NCBI RefSeq assembly: GCF_000445125.1
Contig: NZ_ATHL01000034.1
Location: forward strand, 1-43,101
Reading direction: 5' to 3'
Source of the DNA: Novosphingobium lindaniclasticum LE124
Lineage (GTDB): Bacteria; Pseudomonadota; Alphaproteobacteria; Sphingomonadales; Sphingomonadaceae
Length of the DNA: 43,101 bases
Shown here: piece by piece, positions 36,254 through 43,101 of the stretch
Layout of the letters: each line of letters begins with the position of its first letter
Numbering within the stretch: the stretch's first letter is position 1
The notes under the pieces: model-generated
Database searches by the model: none
What the model saw: the letters and a program-made list of their open reading frames with translations, nothing else
What the model was told of the DNA's origin: nothing
Made by a program: the position numbers and the translations under genes

Positions 36254-36609
36254 GGTCTGCCTTCCTCTCCGCCCCGGCCTGCCTCCGCGGCAGATCTCGA
36301 GAGCTGTGCGATCGGTTCGAACCGACTCCCTTGACGGTTCTATGGTCCGGCGGCCCGGCTTCTCACCTGCCACTTCAGCTAGGCCGAGCAGAAAGGTCCG
36401 GGTTCGCAGCATCTTGCAGCCTGTGGTCATTGCAAGATCGCCGGCCGACGGGCATGAAAGCGGGCACCTTGCGCAATGTCCGCGCGCGGCGGCCGGTTTT
36501 CGCAGCCCTGACCCAATGGACAGGTCAGAGCGGCGGAAGCCTTTGATAGGCTTACGCGTACCGATCGATCCAAGGCCTCACCAAAGACCGTCTACAGAGA
36601 AGGAAGCGC
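36254..36609. promoter_or_regulatory. Divergent control region with two inverted repeats
   Basis: 356-nt non-coding region between the NTF2-Rieske-NTF2 operon and an SDR gene. It contains TCGGTTCGAACCGA (36312-36325), a perfect 14-bp palindrome, and ATCTTGCA/TGCAAGAT (36411-36418, 36431-36438), a perfect 8-nt inverted repeat with a 12-nt gap. Their spacing and location between divergent genes fit operator sites for a dimeric regulator not in view. TTGACG at 36329-36334 may be a -35 element. Confidence 0.5.
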
Positions 36610-37296
36610 ATGGCGAACGTGGCAATTACCGGAGCAGGGCGCGGGATCGCGCTGGAACTCGTCAAGCTGCATCTGGCGAAAGGCGACCATGTGCATGCCC
36701 TTCTTCGCGACCCTGACGGCGCCGCAGAGCTGAACAAGCTCGCAGCCGAGTCCGGAGGACTCGTCACGCTCCACGCGATGGACGTGGCCGACGACGCTTC
36801 GGTCAAGGCCGGTGCCGCCCAGACCGGCGAGGGGGCGATCGATGTGCTCTACAATGTCGCGGGCGTTTCCGGCAACACCGAGACGGAGTTGGAAAGCGCC
36901 GACTTCGCCGATTGGCTGGAAGTCTTCAACACCAACGTCAATGGACCCATGCGCGTGTTCCAGGCTTTCCTGCCGCGCCTTGGATCGGGGGCGAAAGTCG
37001 TGAGCTTCGGCAGCCAGGTCGGCGCTTCGACATGGCCCTATCCGGGTTACGAGGTCTATGCGGCGTCGAAGGCCGCATTGCACCGGCTGATGCTGTCGAT
37101 CGCGTTGGGCACCAAGGATCGGGGGATCATCGCGATCAGCGTCCATCCCGGCTGGGTCCAGACCCAGATGGGCGGCCCACAGGCCGACCTCACGCCGCGG
37201 GAAAGCGCCGAAGGCATCGCCGCGCTGACGAGCAGCCTGACGCCGGAAATGTCCGGCGGCTTCTACAAGTGGAACGGCGAACCCCACGCCTGGTAG
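36610..37296 (+). CDS. SDR-family oxidoreductase, atypical (C-factor-like)
   Basis: 228 residues, shorter than the others. Seen: TGAGRGIALE, in which GIG is GIA; NVAG instead of NNAG; Ser in SFGSQV; and YAASK. The pattern resembles C-factor-type SDRs (CsgA-like). ATG 36610 has AGAAGGAAG upstream. Convergent with the TIM-barrel gene, with only 6 nt between the stops. Probably still NAD(P)-binding; substrate unknown. Confidence 0.8.
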   Translation: MANVAITGAGRGIALELVKLHLAKGDHVHALLRDPDGAAELNKLAAESGGLVTLHAMDVADDASVKAGAAQTGEGAIDVLYNVAGVSGNTETELESADFADWLEVFNTNVNGPMRVFQAFLPRLGSGAKVVSFGSQVGASTWPYPGYEVYAASKAALHRLMLSIALGTKDRGIIAISVHPGWVQTQMGGPQADLTPRESAEGIAALTSSLTPEMSGGFYKWNGEPHAW

Positions 37297-37302
37297 GGCG
37301 GA

Positions 37303-38094
37303 CTAAGCCAGCGTCTCCAGCCAGCCCCGCGTGGCATCGAGCACGGCTTTGGCGCGCAAGGCGGGCTGGCTGAACGCCTCCCGCAGCGCGGCGGAGCGCA
37401 GTTCGATAGAGAGCGGGATGTCCGGCGGCAAAACCCCTAGCAGTGCTGCGAGCGGCAGAGCGCCCTCTCCGCATTGCTCGCGCAAGTCCACGGCATCGGC
37501 GATCACTGCAGCGAAGTCGGCAGGATCGGGACGCAAGGCGCCAGCGTCGCAGAACTGGGCATAGGGCAGCAGAGCCCGGTCGATCGCCGCCACTTCGGCA
37601 ACGGTAGTGCCGGAGCGATCGACATGGATCGGATCGACCAGTACCGCTGCCAGCGGATGGTCCACCTGTCCGATCACCCCCAGCGCTTGCTGAAGGTTTC
37701 GTACTTCGGTGAAGATGCCGAACTCCAGCGCCACCCGCATCCCCGAACCCTCGGCATGATGGCAAAGCACCGCGAGCGTTTCGGCCGTAACGCCGGGGTC
37801 GGGATGGGACGACACGCAAAGCACGTTCGCCGCGCCCAGTTCCGCGCCCACGTCGATTACCTTGCGATGATCGTCGAGCCCGGCATCGGGCTTGATCCAG
37901 ACGACCTCGACATCGAGCACCGGCATCCCGGTGCGCGTCAGTGCGGCGAGAGTCTCGCGCGTGGATTGCGGCGTCCATTCCGCCGGATCGATCCAAAGGC
38001 CGACCGCATCGAACCCGGTCGCGGCTCCGGCCTCCACCACGTCCACCGCACCGAACTCGGGCAAAACCCCCGAGGCAAGCGAGAGCTTGCGCAT
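37303..38094 (-). CDS. TIM-barrel sugar isomerase/epimerase-like protein
   Basis: 263 residues, xylose isomerase-like (AP endonuclease 2) fold. Seen: start RKLSLASGVLPEF, VLDVEVVWIKPDAG, ALEFGIFTEVRNLQQAL (with metal-binding Glu), VDPIHVDRSG and YAQFCDAG. Metal-dependent sugar or sugar-acid isomerases, epimerases and aldolases share these motifs. Two ATGs are possible (38097, 38094); I choose 38094 because AAAGGA then has a 6-nt spacing. Follows the Rieske gene by 17 nt, so cotranscribed. Function open. Confidence 0.78.
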   Translation of the reverse strand: MRKLSLASGVLPEFGAVDVVEAGAATGFDAVGLWIDPAEWTPQSTRETLAALTRTGMPVLDVEVVWIKPDAGLDDHRKVIDVGAELGAANVLCVSSHPDPGVTAETLAVLCHHAEGSGMRVALEFGIFTEVRNLQQALGVIGQVDHPLAAVLVDPIHVDRSGTTVAEVAAIDRALLPYAQFCDAGALRPDPADFAAVIADAVDLREQCGEGALPLAALLGVLPPDIPLSIELRSAALREAFSQPALRAKAVLDATRGWLETLA

Positions 38095-38111
38095 CATGCG
38101 TCCTTTCCGCC

Positions 38112-39290
38112 TTACATCTGCGGTTCGGGCAGCGAGGCGTCGTCCTGCAAGTACCAGTTCAGCCATTCGTGGAAATACTGGTTGCCCCTTTCGTTGCGAC
38201 CGAAGGTAAGCTCGTCATGCGCCCCGGATTCAAGGCCTTTCTGGATTTCCAGCCCGATGACGTAGTCCTCCTGGTAGGTCACGTCGCGGAAGAAGTTCAT
38301 CGCCGCTTCCGCCTTTTCCCGGTCCGCTTCGTCCCGTACCGGTTCGCGCCGCAAATAGTTCAGCACCGTGCGGTTGCGATCGGGCGTCGGTCCCGGAAAA
38401 AGCTGCGCGACCTGGGTGATTTCCGGGGCGATGAAGATCGAGACGTTGGGGAAGAAGATGCGGACGAAATCGTAGCCGTAGTTCTCCTTGTTGCCCCATT
38501 CCTCGCGCGGCACATCCTTCAGCTGCTCGGCAATCGAATGCTGCGGGAAACCGATGCGGATATTGGGGCCGAAGCCCTCGTAATGCGTGCAGTTGGACGG
38601 TGTGCGCGGAAAGATCGTCTCGGGATGGAGCGACTGGAAGTGGTAGCCTTCCAGATAACCGTCGAAGGCGATCTTCCAGTTCGCCCCCTCGATGGTGCGG
38701 TTGCCCAGATAGGTCCAGTCCGCGAAGTCCAGCGCCTCGAAATCCTCCAGGAAGCCCCGAAAATGGTTGTCGAGGTCCATCGGTGCATTCGGCGTGAGGC
38801 AGACGAAGATCATGCCCGCCCGCTCCTCGCAGGGAAGCTCGCGCAGGCCCATCTCGGCCTTGTCCACTTGCCCGAAGGTGCTGGCCTCGGAAATGCCGAG
38901 CAGGCGGCCGTCCGCCGCATATGTCCAGGCATGGTACTTGCAGGTGAAGCGCGCGCAGTTGCCATGGCCCTCTGCCGCCACGGGCGCGCCGCGATGCGAG
39001 CAGACGTTGAGGAAGGCGCGGACCTGGCCTTGCCTGTCGCGGGTGATCAGCACCGGCAGGCCGACCGCCTCCATCGCCTTGTAGTCACCGGGGCCAGGCA
39101 TTTCCGCCGTGAACGCCAGCATCAGCGGCACGCGCTTGAACACCAGCTCCATCTCGGCGTTGAACTGATCCTTGTCGGTGTAGCTGGCCGTGGAGACTTT
39201 GTAGGTCCGGTCCGTCTGGAAGGTCTTTCTGTTCTCGACATAGCCGAGCATGATCTCGGCGACATCGCCAATCTGCTTCACGCGGTCCAC
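38112..39290 (-). CDS. Rieske non-haem iron oxygenase alpha subunit
   Basis: 392 residues from GTG 39290. Seen: Rieske ligands C97-S-H99 and C117-KY-H120, catalytic region EGANWKIAFDGYLEGYHFQSLH with Glu214, H217 and H222. Glu again replaces Asp at the bridging site. The GTG has GGAGAGGA about 4 nt upstream; an ATG further out (39428) would add 46 residues of unlike sequence. Divergent from the CoA ligase, cotranscribed with the TIM-barrel gene. Confidence 0.86.
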   Translation of the reverse strand: MDRVKQIGDVAEIMLGYVENRKTFQTDRTYKVSTASYTDKDQFNAEMELVFKRVPLMLAFTAEMPGPGDYKAMEAVGLPVLITRDRQGQVRAFLNVCSHRGAPVAAEGHGNCARFTCKYHAWTYAADGRLLGISEASTFGQVDKAEMGLRELPCEERAGMIFVCLTPNAPMDLDNHFRGFLEDFEALDFADWTYLGNRTIEGANWKIAFDGYLEGYHFQSLHPETIFPRTPSNCTHYEGFGPNIRIGFPQHSIAEQLKDVPREEWGNKENYGYDFVRIFFPNVSIFIAPEITQVAQLFPGPTPDRNRTVLNYLRREPVRDEADREKAEAAMNFFRDVTYQEDYVIGLEIQKGLESGAHDELTFGRNERGNQYFHEWLNWYLQDDASLPEPQM

Positions 39291-39433
39291 TCGGTCCTCT
39301 CCCGCATCGTTATCGCCGGCGATCCTGTGCCCCCGCGCCCATGGCGGCAACCTGCGCAAGGTGATAGGTCGGTGCAAAAGCCTTGGCACTTTGGCCAGTT
39401 GGCCACGATCCTTCGCAAGGGCAGTCACACGTT
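39291..39433. promoter_or_regulatory. Divergent promoter region of Rieske and CoA-ligase genes
   Basis: 143 nt. TGGCCAGTTGGCCA at 39392-39405 is a near-perfect palindrome made of two TGGCCA units, placed about 30 nt before the ligase ATG. It may be an operator. I do not see a convincing promoter hexamer pair; AAGG at 39417-39420 is a weak ligase RBS. Confidence 0.4.
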
Positions 39434-41050
39434 ATGGAGAGGAAAGACAGTCCCTGGGCCTGGCTCGAAACGCCGCCCCCGCATCTTGCCGCCTATGCCG
39501 GAACCGGCGCCTGGGACGAGCGCACGATCGCCCAGCAGGCAGAGGCGCTGGCCGAGGCCGATCCCGACTTCGTGGCACTGATCGACGGCGCGTTCCCCGT
39601 CACCCGCGCGCAGGCACTAGCCGATGCCGAGGCGCTTTCGGCCGCCTTGCACCGTCGCGGACTGCGCGCGGGCGACGTCCTGGCCTTCCAGGTGCCGAAC
39701 TGGCGCGAGGCGATGGTCATCAACCTGGCCGCCGCGATGTCCGGCTTCGTGGTCAATCCGATCGTGCCGATCTACCGCGATCACGAAGTCACGCAAATGC
39801 TGGCGGACTGCCGCGCCGCCGCGCTCTTCACGCCGTCCGTGTTCCGCAAGTTCGACTACACGGCGATGGCCGCGCGCATCGCCGCAGACCTGCCGAACCT
39901 GCGCCATGTCTTCACGGTGCGCGGAGACGGCGCCGACGACTACGCCGCGCTCGTGGAAGAAGGACGGAGCGTCCCCTTCTCCCGCCCGCGAGTCGATCCG
40001 CTGGGCGTGAAGATGGTGCTCTATACCTCCGGCACCACGGGCAGGCCGAAGGGCGTGCTGCACAGCCACGTCTCGATCGCACGGATCCTGCGCGAAAGCG
40101 GCAGGCACTGGGGCCTGAAAGCTGGTGAAGGCACGCTGATGCCCTCCCCCGTCACCCATGTCTCGGGCTATGCCAATGGGCTGGAGGCACCCTTCATCTG
40201 CGGCACCCGCACGGTGCTGATGGAAAGCTGGCATGCCGAAGCGGCGCTGGCCCTGATCGATCGGTACGCGCTGGTCGGCACGGTGGCGGCAACGCCGTTC
40301 CTGGTCGAACTGGCCGCGGCAGCGCGGGCTGCGGGCAATCCGCTACCCTCGTTCCGCTTCTTCGCCTGCGGCGGCGCGGCGGTTCCGGCCGACCTGATCC
40401 CCGCTGCCAATGCCGCCTTCGCCCGATGCCGCGCGTTCCGCGTCTTCGGCGCGTCCGAAGTGCCGCTCGTCACCTTCGGCTGGCCGCAGGACGAGGCGCT
40501 GGCCGCTGCCACCGACGGCGAAGTGGTCGATTACGAAGTCCGGATCGTCGATGACGAGGATCGCGACCTGCCGGACGGGCGGGAAGGCGAAATCCTCGCC
40601 CGCGGACCGGGCATGCTGCTGGGCTATGCCGACGCGGCGCAGACGGCCGAGGCGATCACGGCGGGAGGCTTCTTCCGTACCGGCGACCTTGGCGTGCGCT
40701 CGGCGGAAGGCGCGATCACCGTGACGGGGCGGAAAAAGGATCTGATCATCCGGGGCGGCGAGAACATCTCCGCCAAGGAGATCGAAGACGTGCTGCACAG
40801 CCACCCGCTGGTGCGAGAGGCAGCGGTCGTCGCCATGCCCCACGAGAGACTGGGTGAAGGGGTATGCGCTTACGTGATTGCGACCGAAGCGGTTTCGGAA
40901 GCGGACCTGTCCGCGCATGTCGCGGCGAGCGGCCTGGCGCGTCAGAAGATACCGGAGCGCTTCGAGTTCCGGGAGGAGCTTCCCCGCACTGCCTCCGGAA
41001 AAGTGCGCAAGGACCTGCTGCGCGAGGATGCGAGGGAAACGCGAGTGTGA
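39434..41050 (+). CDS. Acyl/aryl-CoA synthetase (cyclohexanecarboxylate-CoA ligase-like)
   Basis: 538 residues, ANL superfamily. Seen: P-loop YTSGTTGRPKG (about 196-206), RVFGASEVPLVTFG in the A5 position, the hinge FRTGDLGVRSAEGAITVTGRKKDLIIRGGENIS, and the C-terminal PRTASGKVRKD with the catalytic Lys. Forms an acyl-adenylate and then a CoA thioester. Overall pattern is like the AliA/cyclohexanecarboxylate type, but aromatic or fatty acids are possible. ATG 39434; the RBS is weak. Suggests the catabolic cluster ends in beta-oxidation-like steps. Confidence 0.86.
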   Translation: MERKDSPWAWLETPPPHLAAYAGTGAWDERTIAQQAEALAEADPDFVALIDGAFPVTRAQALADAEALSAALHRRGLRAGDVLAFQVPNWREAMVINLAAAMSGFVVNPIVPIYRDHEVTQMLADCRAAALFTPSVFRKFDYTAMAARIAADLPNLRHVFTVRGDGADDYAALVEEGRSVPFSRPRVDPLGVKMVLYTSGTTGRPKGVLHSHVSIARILRESGRHWGLKAGEGTLMPSPVTHVSGYANGLEAPFICGTRTVLMESWHAEAALALIDRYALVGTVAATPFLVELAAAARAAGNPLPSFRFFACGGAAVPADLIPAANAAFARCRAFRVFGASEVPLVTFGWPQDEALAAATDGEVVDYEVRIVDDEDRDLPDGREGEILARGPGMLLGYADAAQTAEAITAGGFFRTGDLGVRSAEGAITVTGRKKDLIIRGGENISAKEIEDVLHSHPLVREAAVVAMPHERLGEGVCAYVIATEAVSEADLSAHVAASGLARQKIPERFEFREELPRTASGKVRKDLLREDARETRV

Positions 41051-41073
41051 TAGAAACGAACGTGAAAGGCAAA

Positions 41074-41190
41074 TCGTCCCGGACTTGATCCGGGATCGCT
41101 GCCGGTTCTTCAGGCGATAGCTCGCGGGAAGGCGCCTAGCCGAGGGTACAGCTGTGCACCGCCAGCGGTCCCATCAGGTCCGGGACGACG
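41074..41190. repeat. REPIN-like paired inverted repeat, copy 2
   Basis: Left end 41074-41104 (holding CCCGGACTTGATCCGGG) and right end 41160-41190 are inverted copies of one another and match those at 32929-33063. The spacer differs in sequence apart from TTCAGGCG just inside the left end. It lies between the stops of convergent genes (41050, 41196), where it could also work as a bidirectional 3' end. Confidence 0.75.
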
Positions 41191-41195
41191 TATAA

Positions 41196-41990
41196 CTAGG
41201 CCGCCGCCACCGCAGCGTCGATCTCGCTCTTCGTCGGATTGCGCCGCAAGGTCAGCCCGCCATTTACCTGAAGGTTCTCGCCGGTCATGAAGCACTCGTC
41301 GCTGGCGAGCCAGACGGCGGCGGCGGCGATGTCGTCCGAGGTGCCGATGCGGCCCAGCGGGTAGCCGGCCAGGAAAGCGTCGAACAGCCCCGGCACCTGC
41401 CTGGCCTCTGCCGTCATCGGCGTATCGGTGAGCCCCGGCGAGATCGAGTTGGCCCGCACGCCCTCGCGCCCGAACTCGTTGGCGACACAGCGGATCACAT
41501 GGTCGGTGCCTGCCTTGGTGCCCATGTAGGCGGCGTGATCGTCGAGCATGATCGTGGCCGTGGCCGAGCTGATCTGGATGATCGACCCGCCGGTGCCGCC
41601 GTGGCTGCGTGCCATGCGGCGCAGCATCGACTGGAAGAAATGGAACGGCCCGACATATTGGAGCATGGTCATCGCCATCACCTCCTCATGCGTCGTGTCG
41701 AGGAAGGGCTTGAGCAGCCCCCAGCCCGTGGCGTTGAGCGCGATGTCGATGCCGCCAAGTTTCGACGCGGCGCTCTCCGCCAGCGCCTCGACGCTGGTTT
41801 CGTCGGTCAGATCGCAGGCCGCCCAGGCGCAGCCGTTGTGCGCAGCAAAGTCCTCAAGGACCGCCGTCGTGCGCCCCGAGACAAGCACGCTTGCACCTTC
41901 CGCCAGAAAGCGCCGGGCGATGTGCTGGCCCATGTTGCCTGCGCTGCTTGCACCCAGAATCACGGCGCGCTTGCCTTGCAGTCGTCCCAT
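41196..41990 (-). CDS. SDR-family oxidoreductase, atypical NNAG
   Basis: 264 residues. Seen: LGASSAGNMGQ, a non-standard cofactor loop; NATG instead of NNAG; ISSATA and YMGTK. C-terminal extension NPTKSEIDAAVAAA. ATG 41990 has GGGAGAG five bases upstream. Divergent from another SDR. The changed NAD-loop makes cofactor preference uncertain; it could act on a keto substrate of the cluster. Confidence 0.82.
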   Translation of the reverse strand: MGRLQGKRAVILGASSAGNMGQHIARRFLAEGASVLVSGRTTAVLEDFAAHNGCAWAACDLTDETSVEALAESAASKLGGIDIALNATGWGLLKPFLDTTHEEVMAMTMLQYVGPFHFFQSMLRRMARSHGGTGGSIIQISSATATIMLDDHAAYMGTKAGTDHVIRCVANEFGREGVRANSISPGLTDTPMTAEARQVPGLFDAFLAGYPLGRIGTSDDIAAAAVWLASDECFMTGENLQVNGGLTLRRNPTKSEIDAAVAAA

Positions 41991-42023
41991 CGTACTCTCC
42001 CAATGCTTGGGCGGATGGCCTAC

Positions 42024-42038
42024 CATGCCGGGGGCATG
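42024..42038. promoter_or_regulatory. 15-bp palindrome CATGCCGGGGGCATG
   Basis: CATGCC-GGG-GGCATG, a perfect inverted repeat around a 3-nt centre, lies in the 142-nt gap between divergent SDR genes. GGGGCATG also occurs at 28655-28662 in the divergent region of the first Rieske/SDR pair, so a shared operator is possible but unproven. Confidence 0.4.
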
Positions 42039-42132
42039 CTCGTTCCTGACCAAAATAGGAGTGGCCCCTCGCCCGCCGAGCAGCGACAACCCCTGCACAA
42101 AACAACGCGCGAAGGCAGAGGAACAGGCAGCC

Positions 42133-42891
42133 ATGGATCTGGGACTGAAGGGCAAGAAGGTCATTCTCACCGGCGGGAGCCGCGGCATCGGCCGCGCCGC
42201 GCTGGAAATCTTCGCCGAAGAGGGCTGCGACATCGCATTCTTCTCACGCAATGCCGAGCAGGTGCGCGAAACCGCCGAGACGCTTTCCCGCCACGGCGGC
42301 ACCGTGATCGGTGAGGCGCTCGACATGCTGGACCACGGCGCCTACGTCGATTGGCTCAAGTCCGCCGCCGAGCGCCTGGGGGGCTGCGACGTCTTCGTTC
42401 CCGGCGCCAGTGCGTCGGGCTCGGGTGCCACCGGCGATTGGGAAGCCTGCTTCGCCGCCGATATCAAGGGCACGGTGCTCGGCTGCGAGACCTTGCAGCC
42501 CTGGTTGGAGAAGTCCGGCACGGGCGCCATCGTCATCATGGCTTCCACCGCCGGAACCGAGACCTTCATCGTGCCCCAGGCCTATAATGCGATGAAGGCG
42601 GCGCTGATCGCGTACTCCGGCCAATTCAGCCAGATGGTCGGCCCGCTCGGCATTCGCGTGAACTGCGTCTCGCCCGGTCCGATCAAGTTCCCCGGCGGCA
42701 ATTGGGAAGCCATCGGAGAGGCGATGCCGGAACTCTACCAGGCAACCGAAGCCGCCTTCGCGCTCGGCCGCTGGGGCGGACCGGAAGAAGTCGCCCGGAC
42801 GATCGTCTTTCTGGCGAGCCCGGCCTCGTCCTACACCACCGGCACCAATGTCGTCGTGGACGGCGGCTATACCAAGCGAGTGCAGTTCTGA
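42133..42891 (+). CDS. SDR-family oxidoreductase, NNAG missing
   Basis: 252 residues. Seen: TGGSRGIGRA, then VPGASASG where NNAG is expected, Ser in MASTAG and Tyr/Lys in YNAMK. ATG 42133 has AGAGGA (and AGG) upstream; the longer frame is not SDR-like. A strong intrinsic terminator follows. Substrate unknown; the NNAG change affects a loop that helps position the active site, so activity could be altered. Confidence 0.83.
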   Translation: MDLGLKGKKVILTGGSRGIGRAALEIFAEEGCDIAFFSRNAEQVRETAETLSRHGGTVIGEALDMLDHGAYVDWLKSAAERLGGCDVFVPGASASGSGATGDWEACFAADIKGTVLGCETLQPWLEKSGTGAIVIMASTAGTETFIVPQAYNAMKAALIAYSGQFSQMVGPLGIRVNCVSPGPIKFPGGNWEAIGEAMPELYQATEAAFALGRWGGPEEVARTIVFLASPASSYTTGTNVVVDGGYTKRVQF

Positions 42892-42920
42892 TCTTCGGCG
42901 GAACCTTCTGACGGTGCCTG

Positions 42921-42953
42921 GCGGCGGTTCTCCCAAGAGCCGCCGTCTTTTTT
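42921..42953 (+). terminator. Rho-independent terminator
   Basis: Stem 42921-42931/42936-42946 (GCGGCGGTTCT with AGAGCCGCCGT, G-U pairs included), loop CCCA, then CTTTTTT. It lies 30 nt after the SDR stop and is the clearest intrinsic terminator in the window. Confidence 0.88.
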
Positions 42954-42994
42954 CGTCATAAGCTCGGACGGAAGAACACCTTTATCTTCAATCT

Positions 42995-43023
42995 CGTCAC
43001 CCTGAACGCGCTTCAGGGTGACG
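42995..43023. repeat. REP-like hairpin, second family
   Basis: CGTCACCCTGAA (42995-43006) and TTCAGGGTGACG (43012-43023) form a perfect 12-bp stem around CGCGC. No T-run follows. It differs from the CCCGGA-type repeats and looks like another dispersed palindrome of the kind I associate with sphingomonad genomes. The remaining 78 nt to the window end show no gene. Confidence 0.65.
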
Positions 43024-43101
43024 GAAAACAAAGCGGGGCGGCGCAGTCACCTAGTCATCTGAATCTAAAGTTCGCCACATAATGTGCGTTCTGCGGTCTG
43101 G

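Noticed and set aside
36300..36345. T-arm-like GGTTCGAACC suggesting a tRNA
   Set aside because: The TCGGTTCGAACCGA is a perfect DNA palindrome with a 6-nt loop at most. No acceptor, D or anticodon arm and no CCA or matching 5' end could be assembled around it.
39380..39405. Sigma-54 promoter (TTGGCAC) before the CoA ligase
   Set aside because: The GC element at the needed distance is absent; the GG-to-GC spacing does not fit.

Overview
The window is GC-rich, densely packed DNA that looks like an alphaproteobacterium of the Sphingomonadales (Novosphingobium, Sphingobium or Sphingomonas type). That is an inference from gene content: a TonB receptor under a thiamine riboswitch, a sphingan-like exopolysaccharide (EPS) export block beside a type I secretion set, an oxidative L-fucose pathway, and a long run of short-chain dehydrogenases (SDRs) and Rieske oxygenases. 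Every feature here comes from reading the sequence and translations; no database search was run.

Layout. (1) 60-5286: oxidative L-fucose catabolism. Lactonase, 2-keto-3-deoxy-L-fuconate dehydrogenase, L-fuconate dehydratase and L-fucose dehydrogenase form a minus-strand operon with overlapping start and stop codons, divergent from a FucP-type permease. (2) 5477-18889: surface polysaccharide and secretion. The minus strand has a GT2 glycosyltransferase, a hexapeptide acetyltransferase and a TolC-like protein. The plus strand has a PrtD-like ABC transporter, a HlyD-like fusion protein, an outer-membrane barrel, a Wzc-type copolymerase/tyrosine kinase, two GT4 glycosyltransferases and a Wza-type export lipoprotein. 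(3) 18911-23100: a thiamine-salvage operon (TonB receptor, APH-fold kinase, PnuT/PnuC transporter) behind a clear TPP riboswitch. (4) 23409-26333: serine acetyltransferase, a tyrosine-pathway dehydrogenase and a DnaQ-like exonuclease with a BRCT region. The tyrosine gene is preceded by a 14-codon leader peptide with three consecutive Tyr codons and a set of mutually exclusive hairpins, which looks like a tyrosine-sensing attenuator. (5) 26391-42891: a catabolic gene cluster of unknown substrate, made of divergent gene pairs: three Rieske oxygenase alpha subunits, six SDRs, a KstD-like flavoprotein, a VOC protein, an ABM monooxygenase, two NTF2/SnoaL proteins, a ThuA-like protein, a TIM-barrel isomerase-like protein and an acyl-CoA ligase.

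How the parts fit. Region 1 imports L-fucose and oxidises it through the lactone and fuconate to a 2,4-diketo acid; the last hydrolase is not in the window. Region 2 holds the periplasm-spanning export parts and some transferases of an EPS pathway, but no initiating transferase, flippase or polymerase is present. Region 5 has the ingredients for oxygenating, dehydrogenating and CoA-activating an alicyclic, terpenoid or aromatic compound, but no electron-transfer partner, ring-cleavage dioxygenase or regulator gene is in view.

Non-coding signals: the TPP riboswitch, the Tyr leader/attenuator, a possible uORF before cysE, two copies of a paired inverted repeat (REPIN-like), a different REP-like hairpin at the right end, a strong intrinsic terminator at 42921-42953, and several palindromes in divergent promoter regions. 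No tRNA, rRNA, CRISPR array, transposase or integrase was seen.
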